This document shows positions 13,221-27,260 of a stretch of DNA of 64,000 nucleotides, one piece after another; within the stretch, counting starts at the first letter, position 1; each line of letters starts with the position of its first letter. A model generated the notes under the pieces. The model was given only the letters and a program-made list of their open reading frames with translations. It was not told the DNA's origin and ran no database searches. The translations under genes and the position numbers were made by a program. This stretch comes from Augochlora pura. Its lineage: Eukaryota > Arthropoda > Insecta > Hymenoptera > Halictidae. The stretch spans positions 32,043,214-32,107,213 of the forward strand of contig NC_135778.1 of assembly GCF_028453695.1 (NCBI RefSeq). Direction: 5' to 3'.

Positions 13221-16200
13221 TAAAATAAATATCAACGTTTATAATTATGTAGTCACTAGTTGGTATGGACAGTAACTATTGATATTTATGCAATTATTAA
13301 TTAATGTTTTCGGTATTGTTGTTTATAATGTTTACCGTGAACAGGAATATTTACATTTATATTATTATTCAATGATATTTATAAATACCTAATATTTGTA
13401 TTGAATATGAATATTTACATTAATTTACAATTATTAACTAATATTTAATGTAATTGTTAAATGATATTTGTAATTATTTAATATGTATGGCGAATATCGT
13501 TGCTTTCATTCACACATTCTTTAAATAATATTTATAATAGTGAAATTTAAGTATTTATACATATATAATTATTAATCCACAGTTTTCGTTATTCGACATG
13601 TATTATATTTACACAATTAATTATTAATACTTACAATGAACATTAAGTGTATACACACTGTAAAGAGTGTACGAATAAAAATAACTGTTCTAATTTTATC
13701 GATTAGTCACAGGATCGAATGTAAAAATATGAAACCTGAGAATTCCTCGTTTTTGCAAATTAATGGCCGCTCGAGTGTATTGTGTGCACGGACAATTTGC
13801 ATGTAAACATCTGCGTGTATAATATATACATTGCCAGCACGCACAATTGGACCACGGTTGGAATGGGCACTCGAGCCAAACGAAAAATGTTTAAACGCAG
13901 CCTTGTGGCAGACGTATAGCGTGGCAAAGCCTGCAATTAGCAATTTCACTTATTTAAAACTTGAATAGTTTCCTTCCTCGAGGGGCTCGTTTCGATCAGA
14001 ATTCTTCTTGCAAGAAAAATCGTTTCGAATCCCCCTTTAAATTCTTCAATACATTACAATAATTTCAGAATGAACATTTTAATGTTCGTGTCCGACTCTT
14101 ACGCACCCTTTCTACTTGCATCAACGTGTCGTTTACTATAGTATAATATGTACCAAATTAGTGGCAATTTAAATCATCGTCACGCTGATCATGAATTCTG
14201 CAACTTACTTTACCGTGTGACAAACAACTACGAACATTATTATCTTGGTAATTATTGTTTAACTCGAGGCTAATCTTTTTTTTATTTTAATCAGAATGGT
14301 TTTGAATGGAAATCGTTATTTTTCGTTGAGTTGTTAATGTTTCTATTCTGTTGAAAATTATCAAAAAATATTGGAAAATTAATCTGCAGAAGACATTTTG
14401 TTGCAGTGGATGTTGCAAACTCCGTTAGAAATTGAACGTTGTATGTCGCAGTGCACGTGAAATTAGGACGAGGAATTTGTTTAAATAGCTTTCGGTGCTC
14501 ATTTTCACTTTTAATCAATCGAGGGTGCAATTACGAGTGTTCATCTTAAAAACTAATTATCCAATCTGTTCGAACTTCTTTTTATTCAAATCAGAAATTT
14601 TTCATTTTTCACAACAATGTATCTAGCGCAAAATACTAAAATATACGAAACAGCAATTGATCAGCGATCGATCACTCCCTACGATTGTTAATTAAATAAA
14701 TCTGTGACACCATTCTCATCAACAATGTTAATATCCTGATACCTCAACCGATTGAACGGTATAAAATTTGGTCAATTTCATGCTGTCATTTCAAAACGTT
14801 CTCTCGAAGTCCACAACGTCGAATTTGAATTTCACGTTCTGCGCACTTTGCTCGTCGATTTAAAGTTTCTGCAACATTACCGCCGTTTTTGAAATAAACG
14901 AACCGTACCAATCAATTGTCGTACACCCACAAACTGTTGTCACAAGTATCGTTTTATAGCTCGACGGTGTAACAATGTTGCAGCAACGAACAACAATAGC
15001 TCAAACGTCGACGTCGTACGAATTTCCAATGTTTCTTGGATCGTTTAATTTTCGATTTAGTTTGTTACGTTAGGGTAACGTTTTAAACGGCTCGATATTG
15101 ATCGGAAATGTTTGATAGCGTCGCCTAGACACTTCGACTGCACTGTATAGGCGCGTCGCTACGAAAATAGCGAGGGCAACTCGTGATGAGTCTCCTCGAG
15201 ACCCCACGCTAATTCGCACGCTAAAATAAGATCGGCGATCTTTATTTATACCGAGATGCGATAGGTCAGATTGTCGGTTTTGGGGCAAATGGTATAACGC
15301 CACGACGTGCCGAAAACTGCATTCCTAGAAGCAACGAACGAACAAATCGAGTTTGCGCACGGGCGCGCGCGATTGCAAGCCACGTGGAACGCGCAGAAAT
15401 ATTCGAACGTTCTTCGCATTTAACAATTAACATCGGTAAATGCGTTAGGTTCGATCGTAAATCGAGACGGTCGATAGCAAAAGGGATGTCTCGAGATCAT
15501 TGTAATTAAGTTAGAAAGTATTTTAACGGCGCATACAGAATTCGTGAAATTTTGTCTGGAAGCTTGTTAAAGGGTTGCAACCAAAGAATGCTGTCATTTT
15601 TAACATTTGGCAATTTGAACGCGTTTGCTATTGATATTTACTAATTTATTTAACGGAAGACGTAAATGGAACTGGAAAATTAAGATCGTTTATAACAAAA
15701 TTGCCCTGCTGAGGTTGAGACTTGTTAAGAGTTGTTAAAATATTCTAACACTTTCGATGTTGACGTTTAGCAATTTATTTAACAAAAAATGTAAAAAAAC
15801 TAGCATTCTCTACAGAAAAAGGAACGTTTTGAGGTTATGTCGGTAAAATTGGAGGATTCAACAATTTCTACATTTTTTGCATCAGTTATTTCAAGGTTGC
15901 GAGACTAATAATTTTGTTAGCGATATTTATTAATTTATTTAACAAAATACACACGTTACATAGAAAACTCAAACTATTTATATTAAAATCGATGTTTTAA
16001 ACTCTACACCTCTAACAGTGGAATATATTATAAAACATGCCATGTTTCAACATATATAAATATATAAAAGTTAAATAAAAAATATATATAAATATATTAG
16101 AGTTGATTAAAAATTTATTTTCATTCTCACATTTTCATTTAGTTGAAAATTGTAGAACAGCATCGTTAAAGTTTTATTTTGCAATTTATTTGGTCTACTC

Positions 16201-16955
16201 GCTTTCGTTAGAAATGCATAAATTCCGCAGTCTCCTGATCAACTGAATAATTAATCAAAGTAGCAAATGTCAAGAGTAAAAGAATTACGTGTAACAAAGG
16301 AACTGTCTGGAGATGATCGGAGGAAAATTTGCAAAGTGTTTCGGGAACGTACGGAACTTGCACACTCGGCAGAAGTTTGCATTAGTTAGGGGAGGTTGCA
16401 CAGTGCTTCGGCTGCTCGACAAATTTCCTGTCGGTGGTAAACTGTTAATGTTGGTGCAGGGTAAACGTTCGTTAGGTCGGTACGGGCGGCAGTAAATTGG
16501 GCAGCATAATAACGAAACGAATTAAAACACACTAACAGTATTTTAAGTGGAAAAAAAAGTAGAAAAGACGACGACTCGTTGCCAGGGAAGTTTTACATCC
16601 GACGATGGCAAACTCTCAAGTTTCCGTCGTTTCACGCCAGCGGCAGATTTGACCGAGTTTTTCTAACTCCGCTATTTATAGGTATAAACGCGAAATTAAG
16701 ACCCCGCGAGTCCTATCGGTAATGAAGTGACAGTGTCACGCTGCCCGCAGACTGCATTCGTCCCGCGCACACATTCCCGTCCACGTGGGTGAGCCTCGGC
16801 TGCGAATGTTACCGAGCAATTCAGAAAAAAATTTAATGATCACGTGGTCGACCCGCAGCAAAATTATTCGCAGAAATTGTTGCGGAAATACGAACTCTAA
16901 CTCGAACATTATTTTTCCTTGAAACTCTCCGGGATCAAAATTAATTGCAACATAG

Positions 16956-17209
16956 TTAATCCTTTGCGCTCGGAGACCCTTTTAATCCTGAATACAAAAT
17001 AGTTTTTCTAATTCACAGTATTTTCATATTATAAACGATTATATATATAATGATTTACAATTAGTGAATTTTATGCATATGAAATTGAGTTACGACACAT
17101 GGAACGCTTTTAATAATTTCTTAAAATATGAACAATGTCGATGATGTTAAAATATAAACGATTTCCATGGTGCCTCATAGTTATCTTTATAATGAATAGA
17201 AAGGGTTAA
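16956..17209. mobile_element. Possible TTAA-flanked miniature element
   Basis: TTAA (16956-16959) is followed by TCCTTTGCGCTCGGAG, and GAAAGGG (17199-17205) by TTAA (17206-17209). The outer CCTTT/AAAGG are inverted. At 246 bp between TTAA sites, it is the size of a non-autonomous piggyBac-like element, with the first C apparently mutated. It is non-coding. Confidence 0.4.
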
Positions 17210-17670
17210 TATATAATTACTGAAATGGTAAAATGTAAAATAAGATTCCCGATCAAATTATGTGCACGATTGATGATCGAATGAATTACTATGAAAATGA
17301 ATGACGTTGGAATATACATAATGATATACTACTATTATGGGAATAGCGAACTATCAAATGAAGTTGATGGAATATACAATTAGAAATAATGAAATGGAAT
17401 TACTGATAAAATCATTAGCAAAATGAATAGTTAAATACTATTGATGAACTAATAATAAAACAAGCAACAAAATCAGATTGTTGATAATATTATTGATCAA
17501 ATTAAAATGCTGAAAAAGGTTTCTGACAAAACTACTGATTAAACAAAAATGCTGAGAAAACGAGTGATAAACTGTTCTAAAAAATGTTTGACGGAACCGT
17601 CGATGAAACAAAAAGGCCGACGAAATTACTGATGAAATGAAATTGTCGACAGAATTGGTAATAAATTATA
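17210..17670 (+). repeat. Degenerate tandem repeat (ACTGATGAAATGAAA-like)
   Basis: Words such as TACTGATTAAACAAAAATG, TTACTGATGAAATGAAATT and AATGCTGA recur at roughly 30-60 bp. They are too eroded for a firm period. Non-coding. Confidence 0.5.
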
Positions 17671-18347
17671 AGGACATAGTAAATAAACAATCTTAAGAAG
17701 CGTAGTTAAATATTTATGTCTACGTTAAATATCTACAAAAATTCCAAAAGTTTAAGTCCATAAGCTTAAATTGAAACATAAATGATACTATAACATATTA
17801 TAAAATCGCTAATAAAATTACTTTCAAAATAAAATCATCGCTAAAAACGTTGATAAAGTTATTCATGAAATAGGATATCCGACAAAACTATTTATCTTAC
17901 TATTTATCTTTCATAATTATTTACTTTACTATTTATTTTACATAATTATTTGCTTTACTACTCATTTTACTATTCAGAGAATGACAATGCCATTACAGAC
18001 AAAAATTACGCAGGAAATGAACATCACGACAAAACGGCTGCCGAGTCAACCGCGCAATGAACTCTTTCCAATAAAATCATTCAAGTTCATTCAGCGTCGG
18101 ACTTGAGGAATTGAATTTTTTGAATCCAAAAGAGAAACGGCACAGAAGTCCCCATGAAATATATATTTCTTTACAAGCGTGAAAAGCAGGAAGTTCGCGA
18201 TGAAAGTATCAGATTCCAATCAGCATGATTTCTCTGCACTTGGTATTACACATCTCGCGGGGGAGCCTCTCGCGACACGGAATGAGATCCTTTGGAACAT
18301 GAAGTGGTTCGCTGGGTGAACGGCTTGGTCACGTGAAATTCCTATAT

Positions 18348-18383
18348 TTTCTTTCTTTCTTTTCTCTCTCTCTCTCTTTTTTT
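18348..18383 (+). repeat. CT/T-rich microsatellite
   Basis: CTTTCTTTCTTTTCTCTCTC followed by CT and a T run. Simple repeat. Confidence 0.85.
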
Positions 18384-19074
18384 AACGAGTCAGAGCGCTT
18401 GACCCAAATCGTTTGTAACCACGTCGCATAGAAAGATAGAGATAAAGACAAAGGTAGCGGAAAAATAAAACACCGGCAAAGAGACCCGGCAGGAAGAGGT
18501 GGAATTACAGAGGCAGAGTGATTGTCGACGTATTTATAGTGGAAACCACTTCCGCCGGTGGAAATGTTGACATTATGTACCTGGAATTAGCTGCCTGCTT
18601 TGGGAACTAGCTGGGTATATTAATTCGGCGATGGGCGTGTATATCGAAAAGCATGGTGTTTTCCATAAACTAGGAACATTTCTGAACGAGAAGCATTGAA
18701 TGGTAACGTTCGCGTTTGAATTTCACGCGGGAAAGTTTGGCCAAGTAATTTTGTCCTTCGTGAATTGCGAGACACAGTTTTGCGAACACAAAACATTGTT
18801 TAATAGGACACGGGCACAGGACATTATGTATTTTAACAACTACGACACAATTCTGAATTTCTAAAATATTCTTATAAATTTGCAATATTAACAACTTGAA
18901 TAATGCTAATTTATAATACTACAAATGTTCAATTTCGATAGCCACAATACGATATAATCTACAATATAATAGATTTTAAAGTTCTGATAAATTGCCGATT
19001 TCAATAATTGCAATGCAATAACTTCTCAATTCTAAGAACAATAATACAACAAATTACTCTGTTTCGATAAGTAG

Positions 19075-19690
19075 TAGATAATGTAGAATAAAAATCGATG
19101 AGTAGAATAAAGTAGATAAAGTAGAACATATGTTCTCTATTTCGACAATGATACAACAATATTTCAACAACAACAATAAAGTATGTGGAAAATTTAGGGA
19201 AAAGCATATAGAAAAATTTAGAAAATAGGGTAAGGAAAATTTAACCACTTACCTGCGTCGATATATTTAGAAGATAAATTTTGTTATGCGTTTTATCAAT
19301 TATACTGAGTGTAGTTTTCTTGGTAATTGTTCTAAAATTATCCTAAAGCGTGCGAAATTTACGAATATGTTACCATAAGCATTTTGTCATAAATCGGAGA
19401 AGTATATTTATTATAAGATATAAAATTGCCATTTCCATATGACGTGTATACACGCTGTACGCAGCTTTAGAAATAGAATATAGGTTTCTATATAGAAACA
19501 CAGGTTAAGAAATAGAATATAGAATAGAATAAAGAATATAGAATATTTACGAAATAGAGTATAGAAGATATCAAAAATAGAGTATAGTAAATTTGGATAA
19601 TAGGGTATAGAAAATTTAGAAACAGAACATAGAATGTTTACAAAATAGAATATAGAAGTTTTAGAAACTAGAAATATATATACTAGATTT
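19075..19690 (+). repeat. Degenerate ATAGAATATAGAA repeat, partner of 23085-23360
   Basis: Variants of AAAATAGAATATAGAAAATT recur through this purine/AT-rich segment, most clearly from 19480 to 19690. The same words occur on the opposite strand at 23085-23360, so the two can pair as diverged inverted arrays about 3.4 kb apart. No coding sequence. Confidence 0.65.
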
Positions 19691-20684
19691 TTATTATTTA
19701 CGTATTATATCTTTATTTATTAATTATTGCTAGGAATATATATATAACAAATGTACATTGTAATATTGTAAATCTGAAGAACAATGACACGATAATCAAG
19801 ATTTCGGTAATAGTGATAAAAGTAATGTTCAGTTCCGATAATAATAAACATGTCAAAGCCACGGTTCGGCTGTTTGTCGTTCTCGAAAGTTGCTTACGAG
19901 GACTGTGCGAAGGTTGGAGCACGCTGCAACAGCTGGTTCGCGGCTCTTCTAATTCAAATCGGAAAACATACGGTTGTACACAGGCGGCGCTTACAAAAGA
20001 AGTGTCTGATATCGTTCACTCACACACCAAGACTTGACTCTCTTCACTGCTAGCCGACCCAGTGTGTCAGTCTCTATATATTCCACGTTCGCATTGAGAG
20101 TCTTTCAAGTTTTTGACACTGTTTGCACCGTGACCATATTCACACCTTGCCTATTACGTATTGTTCAACGTTAACACGTTTCTCGAAAACAATTATGCAA
20201 ACAATTATCCCATGGTTTTCAACTATTTTTGTTTTATACTTTGATCCACTGTGAGAAGATTGCGTATTTTAAGATTATATATTTATTTATTTACAATTAT
20301 ATTGATGCGTTAAATATGGTCTGTTCATAATCTAACTTTTTGAAAACACATATACGCAGCACAATTTTACTGAGACAACAAGCTTTTGTAGTGTTTGTGT
20401 TTGTCTTTTAATCATTTTCACTGTCATTTATTGAACGTATAACTTGTTAAAAAGTGATATTATATATAATAACGTAATTTTCGAAATTAGAAAGAAATAT
20501 AGAAAATCAAAAATTGTCAGCTTGACTAGTATAGAATGCTTCGAATAACAGTTAGACACTGAAACATATTTTTGGGTAAATGATATTTAATGTCCAATTA
20601 TATATAAATATTGATAGACGCAACAGGTGCTAAACTATAAACCACCCCGTTTTCTTGCAGCTTTGATTTTCTGGCAACATCGTT

Positions 20685-20920
20685 CATCGCTATTTTGTTT
20701 CTGCTACTTGTTTCTCTTACTACTTTGTTCGAGATTACTCTGATCTCAGCGCTTTGATTCTTTAGAACTTTGCATTTTGTTACCTTACTACTTTGTTCAA
20801 TTTTTACTTTATTATATCTTGCTATTTTGTTGAATTTCTACTTTGTTTCTTTTTGTTACATTGTTTAATTTCTACATTGTTTCTTTTTCATTACTTTGTT
20901 TCATTTGTACCTCGTTTCCG
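20685..20920 (+). repeat. ~17-bp degenerate tandem repeat (CTACTTTGTTTCTTTTT)
   Basis: Units such as CTACTTTGTTTCTTTTT, GTTACATTGTTTAATTT and CTACATTGTTTCTTTTT follow one another at 16-18 bp, for about 13 units. The open frame of 92 codons over it is a translation of the repeat. Confidence 0.75.
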
Positions 20921-22276
20921 CCAATTAATCGATGCGTCTTTCCTACACTTTCTGCTTTCAGACAAACTATCGATATTTGAACTATTGCAATTTTTTGATA
21001 AACAATCGTACAAAAATAAACCTAGACTCATTTTGAAGCTTGATGTCTGTACCTTCATGATCCATCATTGATTTTCTCCTAACATGATCGCACGTAACAT
21101 AACAGGCACAAAACTGAAGACATTGATTTACCGAAAAAAGCTATTAATTAAAACGTTTCCAAACACATTAGACAATCTTTTTTAGGAATAAATTTACCAT
21201 GGATTTGAAAGCTAAATCCGTTTTTGTACTCCCCTTTACACTAATCCTTGAAAACTTGACGTACCATTTTTCTTAGCCGATTTATGGAACAGAAACGAGG
21301 ATTTTAAAGTACGCAGTATGTACATCTTTAATTCAAAGCTTAATAAAAATAACTAAGAAAAGAAATCGTAAACCAAAGCTACAGAGGTCGTTATAAAGAG
21401 AAAACTTTGATCTTTCATTCTATGTTAGCATCAGTCGCGACAAAAATGTTCCAATGTATTTAAAGACCTTTCTAACCGTATAACATTTCCAAAAAGGAGC
21501 ACGTCTTCAATTTCTCATCTTCTAGATAATGCAAAAATATGTTACATAAAAAAGTAAAACTCTCAAGCTTCAAATTGAGTTGATATTCATTATTTTATTA
21601 TTTCGTTTTATGAAATTATGATAATATAAATATCGACAATTTATCGAGTATTGACAATTTTTAGGAAAAGAATGATTCAGAGTATTCATTCACGGTTATA
21701 AATAGGATCATTCACAGTACTGTACGTTAAAGTATTGAATTACGTTAAATATTGCATCAAACGACATGGAATGACAGAAAATATGTAAAACACGAAATCG
21801 ATTCGTTTAAACGAGGCGAGCTGGAATCGTGCCGTGAAATAAATGACCGAATTTGGAAAATAGATCGTATCTGGAAGAAAGGTGATTAGCGGCCGACTGG
21901 CAACCATCCAGACGAGGTTTCCAAGAATATAACGAATTTGTCTTGACGCCGTTGGTGGAGGGAATAATCGTCATTGGCCGAATGCAAGTGAAACGTTCGG
22001 TCTGACACCAGCGCGCGCCTTTCTTAGTTTGACTGACACGGTTTCGATGTGCCAAGGCCTATTACCCATAATCCACTTTCCCAGCTAAGAATGAAACGCA
22101 TGTACGAACATAAATGCCTCTCGTTCATTCTTATCCTGTCAGTTCCAATCAATTTCTAACGGATCTTTTTTTCTAGTTCGAACGTAAATCATTCTTGAAG
22201 TCGAATGTTCAAGCGATCGTTCGCAATCGCATTTCTCGAAAACTCAAGGTGACGGAATAATACGGTACTCGGATTT

Positions 22277-22617
22277 TTAACCCCTTAACCTACAAATACT
22301 GGCGTAGCCAGTAGAGTCAGATCTGGCCAAACGTAAATATTACGGGCAAACTCGTACTACGATGATCGGGCCAAATATGAATATTAGCGGCGGCGCCCTT
22401 TTAAAGTTATAAATATTTGTGGAATATTTGATATAACGTAATGTAAGAATTGTGGTAGATACAAGTACTACAAAAATTTTATTTGCGATTATGTAATATT
22501 TACGATTGGCCCGATCATCGTACTGAACAAGTCGCGCGAATGACTCGAAGGCTGCGCGTGCTTGTATACGTTTTCGGCTCGAAATTTTCGCACCTAAATC
22601 GTAGGTTTAGGGGTTAA
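22277..22617. mobile_element. piggyBac-like miniature element with TTAA duplication
   Basis: A 333-bp segment (22281-22613) begins CCCCTTAACCTAC and ends GTAGGTTTAGGGG, inverted termini with one mismatch in 13, and is flanked on both sides by TTAA. This is the architecture of piggyBac superfamily elements (TTAA target, CCC/GGG ends). A second inverted pair lies inside (ACGATGATCGGGCCAA near 22360 against TTGGCCCGATCATCGT near 22506), so the element can fold back. It has no coding capacity and must depend on a transposase elsewhere. The interior includes a GC-rich patch unlike the flanks. Confidence 0.8.
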
Positions 22618-23084
22618 TCAGAGCATCGGAATTCATAATAAGTCTATGTTAATTGCTAAAATTTGGAATATTGTATCAACACTAATTTATTGATTTGTTC
22701 AAGTTGAGGAATTTCGAATGACTCCTTGGATAAAAAGAAAATGATTCAAACTTGTTTGAAATCTTAGAATCAACGTAGAATCAAAAGCTCACGGTCAGCT
22801 CCTCGACTTATGAATCACACCAGACCTGACTCTACCCTACCTTTGCATCATGCCAACTTATTTTTCTCAGCTCGGGAGTCGTTGCAGCGGTGGTACGGTT
22901 TCATCGGCAGTGACTTTCAGCTGCCACTTAGGGGTTACGTGCACCTGGGAACGATGGAAGTCGTACTTGAGAAATTTCTTCATACGTTAAATTATATTTT
23001 CTACCGTGTGCCCCTGTACGTTATACCCTCTCGATTTTATTCCACATATTATACTTGATACCTTTTATTTTATATACACGATTT

Positions 23085-23360
23085 TTTATAGTCTATGTTT
23101 TCTTTCCTTACATCTTCTACATTTTGTGTTCAAGTTTTCAAATTTTCTATATTCTATATTCTAGTTTCCAAATTTTCTATATTCTATTTTATTAAAACTC
23201 TATTTTCTTCTTTCAAATTTTTTATTGATTCTATTTTTTAAATTTCCTACATTTTCTTTGCTAAATCAGTTTCTAGTTTCTAAATTTTCATGTTTTATGT
23301 AGTATATTATTTTATACGTACTTTATTTCCCATATTTCATTTTCTATATTTTGTTTCATG
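23085..23360 (-). repeat. Degenerate TTCTATATTCTAT repeat, partner of 19075-19690
   Basis: AAATTTTCTATATTCTATTT and variants recur; the reverse complement reads AAATAGAATATAGAAAATTT, the unit of the 19-kb array. Confidence 0.65.
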
Positions 23361-25135
23361 CGTCTATAATCCTGTTTTTCATTATTGTAAACCTGCAGAG
23401 TAAAAAACAAGAAATTAAATTTTACTTAATCTAATTATATTTTAATAAATTAAATAAATTCTATATATGTCGCAAATCAGAGAAATTAAACTAGTAGTAT
23501 CGCATTAGTGTACTAACACGTTATCTTTATCTCGTAGTGCCATAGTATCACGTTGTCATTATTTTATAGTCTCATAATCTCATATTTTCGGACTATCGTA
23601 TCACAAATGTTATCATAGGACTAATATTATAATAAACATAAACATACTAATTTAATACTACGATAGTGTGATAGTATGATAGTGTACTGTTATATTATAA
23701 CCTGATGTAACGAGCGACAGACTGGTAATGATGATATTTCTAATAAATCATTGTATTTTTATACAATTTTTATTTTTACACTATTACACAAATGTATGAT
23801 TATCATAGTATTCTCGTAACATTTAATGTATCTATGTCACCACATCATTACACTCTCACATTATCACAATATTATAATCCCGCCAGTCAAGTTAAAAGCG
23901 TCGCGAATTACATAATTAATTAAACAGATGCAACCTAACCTGACATGTGTTCCACAGAAAAATAGGTGGAAGGCAGAAATTGGTTGGGTTATGTAGGTCG
24001 TCGGGGTCATTCCTTTGGCCTGGCAACTAAAGGTTATTCTCGAATTAAAGCGTGTAGATGAATAGTCGATTATCGTCCTCCGCGAAATAACTCCTGTGCC
24101 TGGGGCACAGTTTTTCCCGTGTCATTGTCATTCCTCTTATTAAATATGTATCGTACCTGGAATAACCGAGGTAAATGTCCCTATCAATATCCGCGTCAAT
24201 ATTTCATTAAGAAGTCCCAATATTCCGTTAACTAATAGGGACAATTCGAACAGTCCTCGATATTTTGTCATGATCCGTTTTTCAGCTACTTAATTGTGAA
24301 AAACATCCGATTTTAGATTTTGCGAATTTTGTCATTAACTTTTTAAAAAATTTTAATTGTGAAATATGTCATTAGTTTTTGGGAAATTATATTTCGCAAA
24401 ATGTCTTTCCGTAAACATCGGAAGTATTGTTACTATCATCAGCTTTAGAGAAGTTTGATTTTGAATAATGTGTCACTTTTGATATTGAGAATTTTTTGTT
24501 AGTCGTTTGTTTTTGAGAAATTTAATTTCGTAATGTGCGTCATTTTATATCTTGCGAACTTTTTTTTATTCACTTCAGTTTTCGATAAATTGTCTGATCG
24601 TAGGCTTGGAGAATTGTTTTATATATTTTTGAAGACAGTGGAATTTACGACAAGAATTATAACTAATACTATGCTGGAAGCAAGTGTTAATTTTTTATTT
24701 TGAAATGATTTACCAAGGCTGACGATTGGTGATTATTGCTTCATAATCTCTGTTAAGATCAGTTACGTTTCTAATTCAAATGCTTCAATAACAAGGTTCT
24801 GTCTATTTATAACGGAAAGTAAAGGTTCTCTATGATCTCATATCTAAAAATCATTCGGAGCAAGATGCAATGATCGTCGATGCCAACATAATACTTCACG
24901 GCTATAAATTTAAAAGTCGGGACTGCAATTCAATTTAAATCTCGGATCCGACATTTTCAGGCGAACGTTGGGTCTATCTTGACCCAAATTATTGTATTTA
25001 TATAGTAACGAGTATTTTTAATGTATCAATCATAGTACATGATTTATTATGTTAATAGTAAAATTAATTTCTTCACTGCACTCTTCTTCAAAATATGAAC
25101 AAATTTAGGAGAAACGTCTATGACAATGTATTTGT

Positions 25136-25270
25136 TGTAAAAATATTAATAAATAAGTGAATATTGCAAAAATATTCATAAAAAAAGTAATTAATGTTAA
25201 AATATTAATAAATATGAGGACGTTATAAAAATATTAATAAATATGAGGATGTTATAAAAATATTAATAAA
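25136..25270 (+). repeat. 29-bp tandem repeat, about 4 units
   Basis: AATATTAATAAATATGAGGA starts at 25201, 25230 and (truncated) 25259, an exact 29-bp period, with an older copy from about 25140. The last two full copies differ by one base. Confidence 0.85.
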
Positions 25271-26329
25271 AAAACCAAAGATTGTACTAAATAAATCATA
25301 GTAAATATTGTAACTCTTTAAAATACCTATGGAAAATTTAGTATTTCGGTATCACTTCGATTTTTCTCGTTTCTGATTCATTGCAACTATACTTTTGAAC
25401 TAAATAATTAAAAACAAATCTTCTAACGAGTATTACGACAGATTTTAGGTATCACATCTTTTCCCAGCATTTTGCATAGATTTAAATAAGTAAAAATCCG
25501 TCAAAAACTAAAACTTCAATTTGTCCCTTAACTACCCCTATTAGGGTAGAGGGTTGAAATTTCCCACAAGTAGTAGTATTCTTTGACGAACCTTCAAATG
25601 TCACATTAGCACTTACTAATATTCTCCGACTTCTTTTTCGCAACTTCTGAATTTTTTCAAGGGGTGGTTTCACCCCCTTAAACAAACTGCATCCCAAAAA
25701 AGTAGATTGGTGTTAGAAGTGAATTGCTTTATATTCGCGCAAATTTTCAGAATTTTCAGAATTTCTGCATTCGAAATGAGAATGGTAAAAATTAAAAATT
25801 GTAATTGAAAAGTGGGTGGAATTATTGAATTTATTTCGTGGAGCGTCGTAGCGATGGGTTTTCGAAAATTAGTACTATGCCGAAACGGATGCATTGACGG
25901 TTTTCGACTGTTATCCGAGGATCGTGTTTGCCCGTGTGATAGGCAGCAACGTGATACATCAATCGGACTGATGAGGGGTTCGAATCGATGACAAGGAGGA
26001 AGTTCGTTGGCTGGCCAAGAGACTGGCCGGCATCTTATTACGGTTTTCAGTGCACAACAACCTTGAACTTTAAAGTCCGTTTGCACGGATCAACACGGAA
26101 ACGTTTAGGCTTGGCCCCGCCGACCTGGTCCTAGTGCTGTCTGTTTAAAAATAATTCGAATGTAAAAAGGCGTGTCTCGGAACACTGGTTCTTGATCTGG
26201 TGCAAGCAAAACTCTTTTCCGCGTTCGCAATATATCGTCGCAATTTAATTTTGCGACTTGTTTATGCCACGCGTGAAAGATTTCACTTCGGTATATCAAG
26301 TTAGGTTATTATCAACTTATTAAATTTAT

Positions 26330-27260
26330 TAAATTGTTACCATCATATTGTCGGATTAGTAATTAAATATTATAAATATTATAGTAATAATAATCATGCT
26401 AGGTACAACGCTATCATATTAGGATATTACTATATTATCATATCATCAAATATTATATAAATATTATATTATTATATAAATATTATAATCAAATATTGCA
26501 AATAGAACAGCAACAGTATTCATACTATCAATTTGAATATCTTATCACCGTTTCATTGTATCGGTATAACTTTATTAGGTTATTATAGTATCAATGGTAT
26601 AGTTCACGTATGAATGATAAAGTAGTATTAGAATGGAAGTAATAGAATGGTACGTAATCATGAACATTTAATAGTGTTGTGGTATGGTAATATAATAATA
26701 AGATAATGAAAATATATATACATATATAATGAAGAATATATAATCATATATACAATCACATATATAATCAAAATTGTAAGACGTTATAATAATAATATTA
26801 TCATAGTAACACATTATGTTATAATATTATTACATTACTTTATTACCATGTTATTATATTAATAAATTAAATTAAATCCAAGATGATAAGATTCTAGTAC
26901 GATTGTAAAATGATAAGTAATTATGATATTATTATATTACTAATATTACAGTTAATTTAACTATGATAATGTGATAGCATAATTTCGAAACGGAAGTAAA
27001 TATATTATTATAACGCCATGATAATTGCTCTTATGGCATTAATCTATCATGTTGTTATATTGAAATATAATGATATTAACTATTACTATGTACTATTATG
27101 TTATATATTATAATACACTATAATACAATATAATTATAACATATTGTATTGTATATTACTTATATTAGTATTATTGTATTATACTATATTATTATTATTA
27201 TTTTATATTATTATGTTACAAGTTATACTATAATATATTATACATAATTCTATACGAAGC
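26330..27260. repeat. AT microsatellite-like tract upstream of the S1 exon
   Basis: Nearly pure A/T, with endless TATTATATTA variants and many small palindromes. It ends about 240 bp before the S1 exon. No gene or specific element is seen. Confidence 0.75.

Noticed and set aside
22810..23058. Frame with an acceptor-like TTTTTCTCAG inside, considered as an upstream slo exon
   Set aside because: The residues do not resemble the Slo N-terminus, S0 or the S0-S1 linker.
25960..26000. GGGGTTCGAATC, like a tRNA T-loop
   Set aside because: No acceptor stem, D arm or anticodon arm at the right distances.
25670..26086. 138-codon minus-strand frame
   Set aside because: No recognisable motif, no conserved pattern, and a chance-compatible length.
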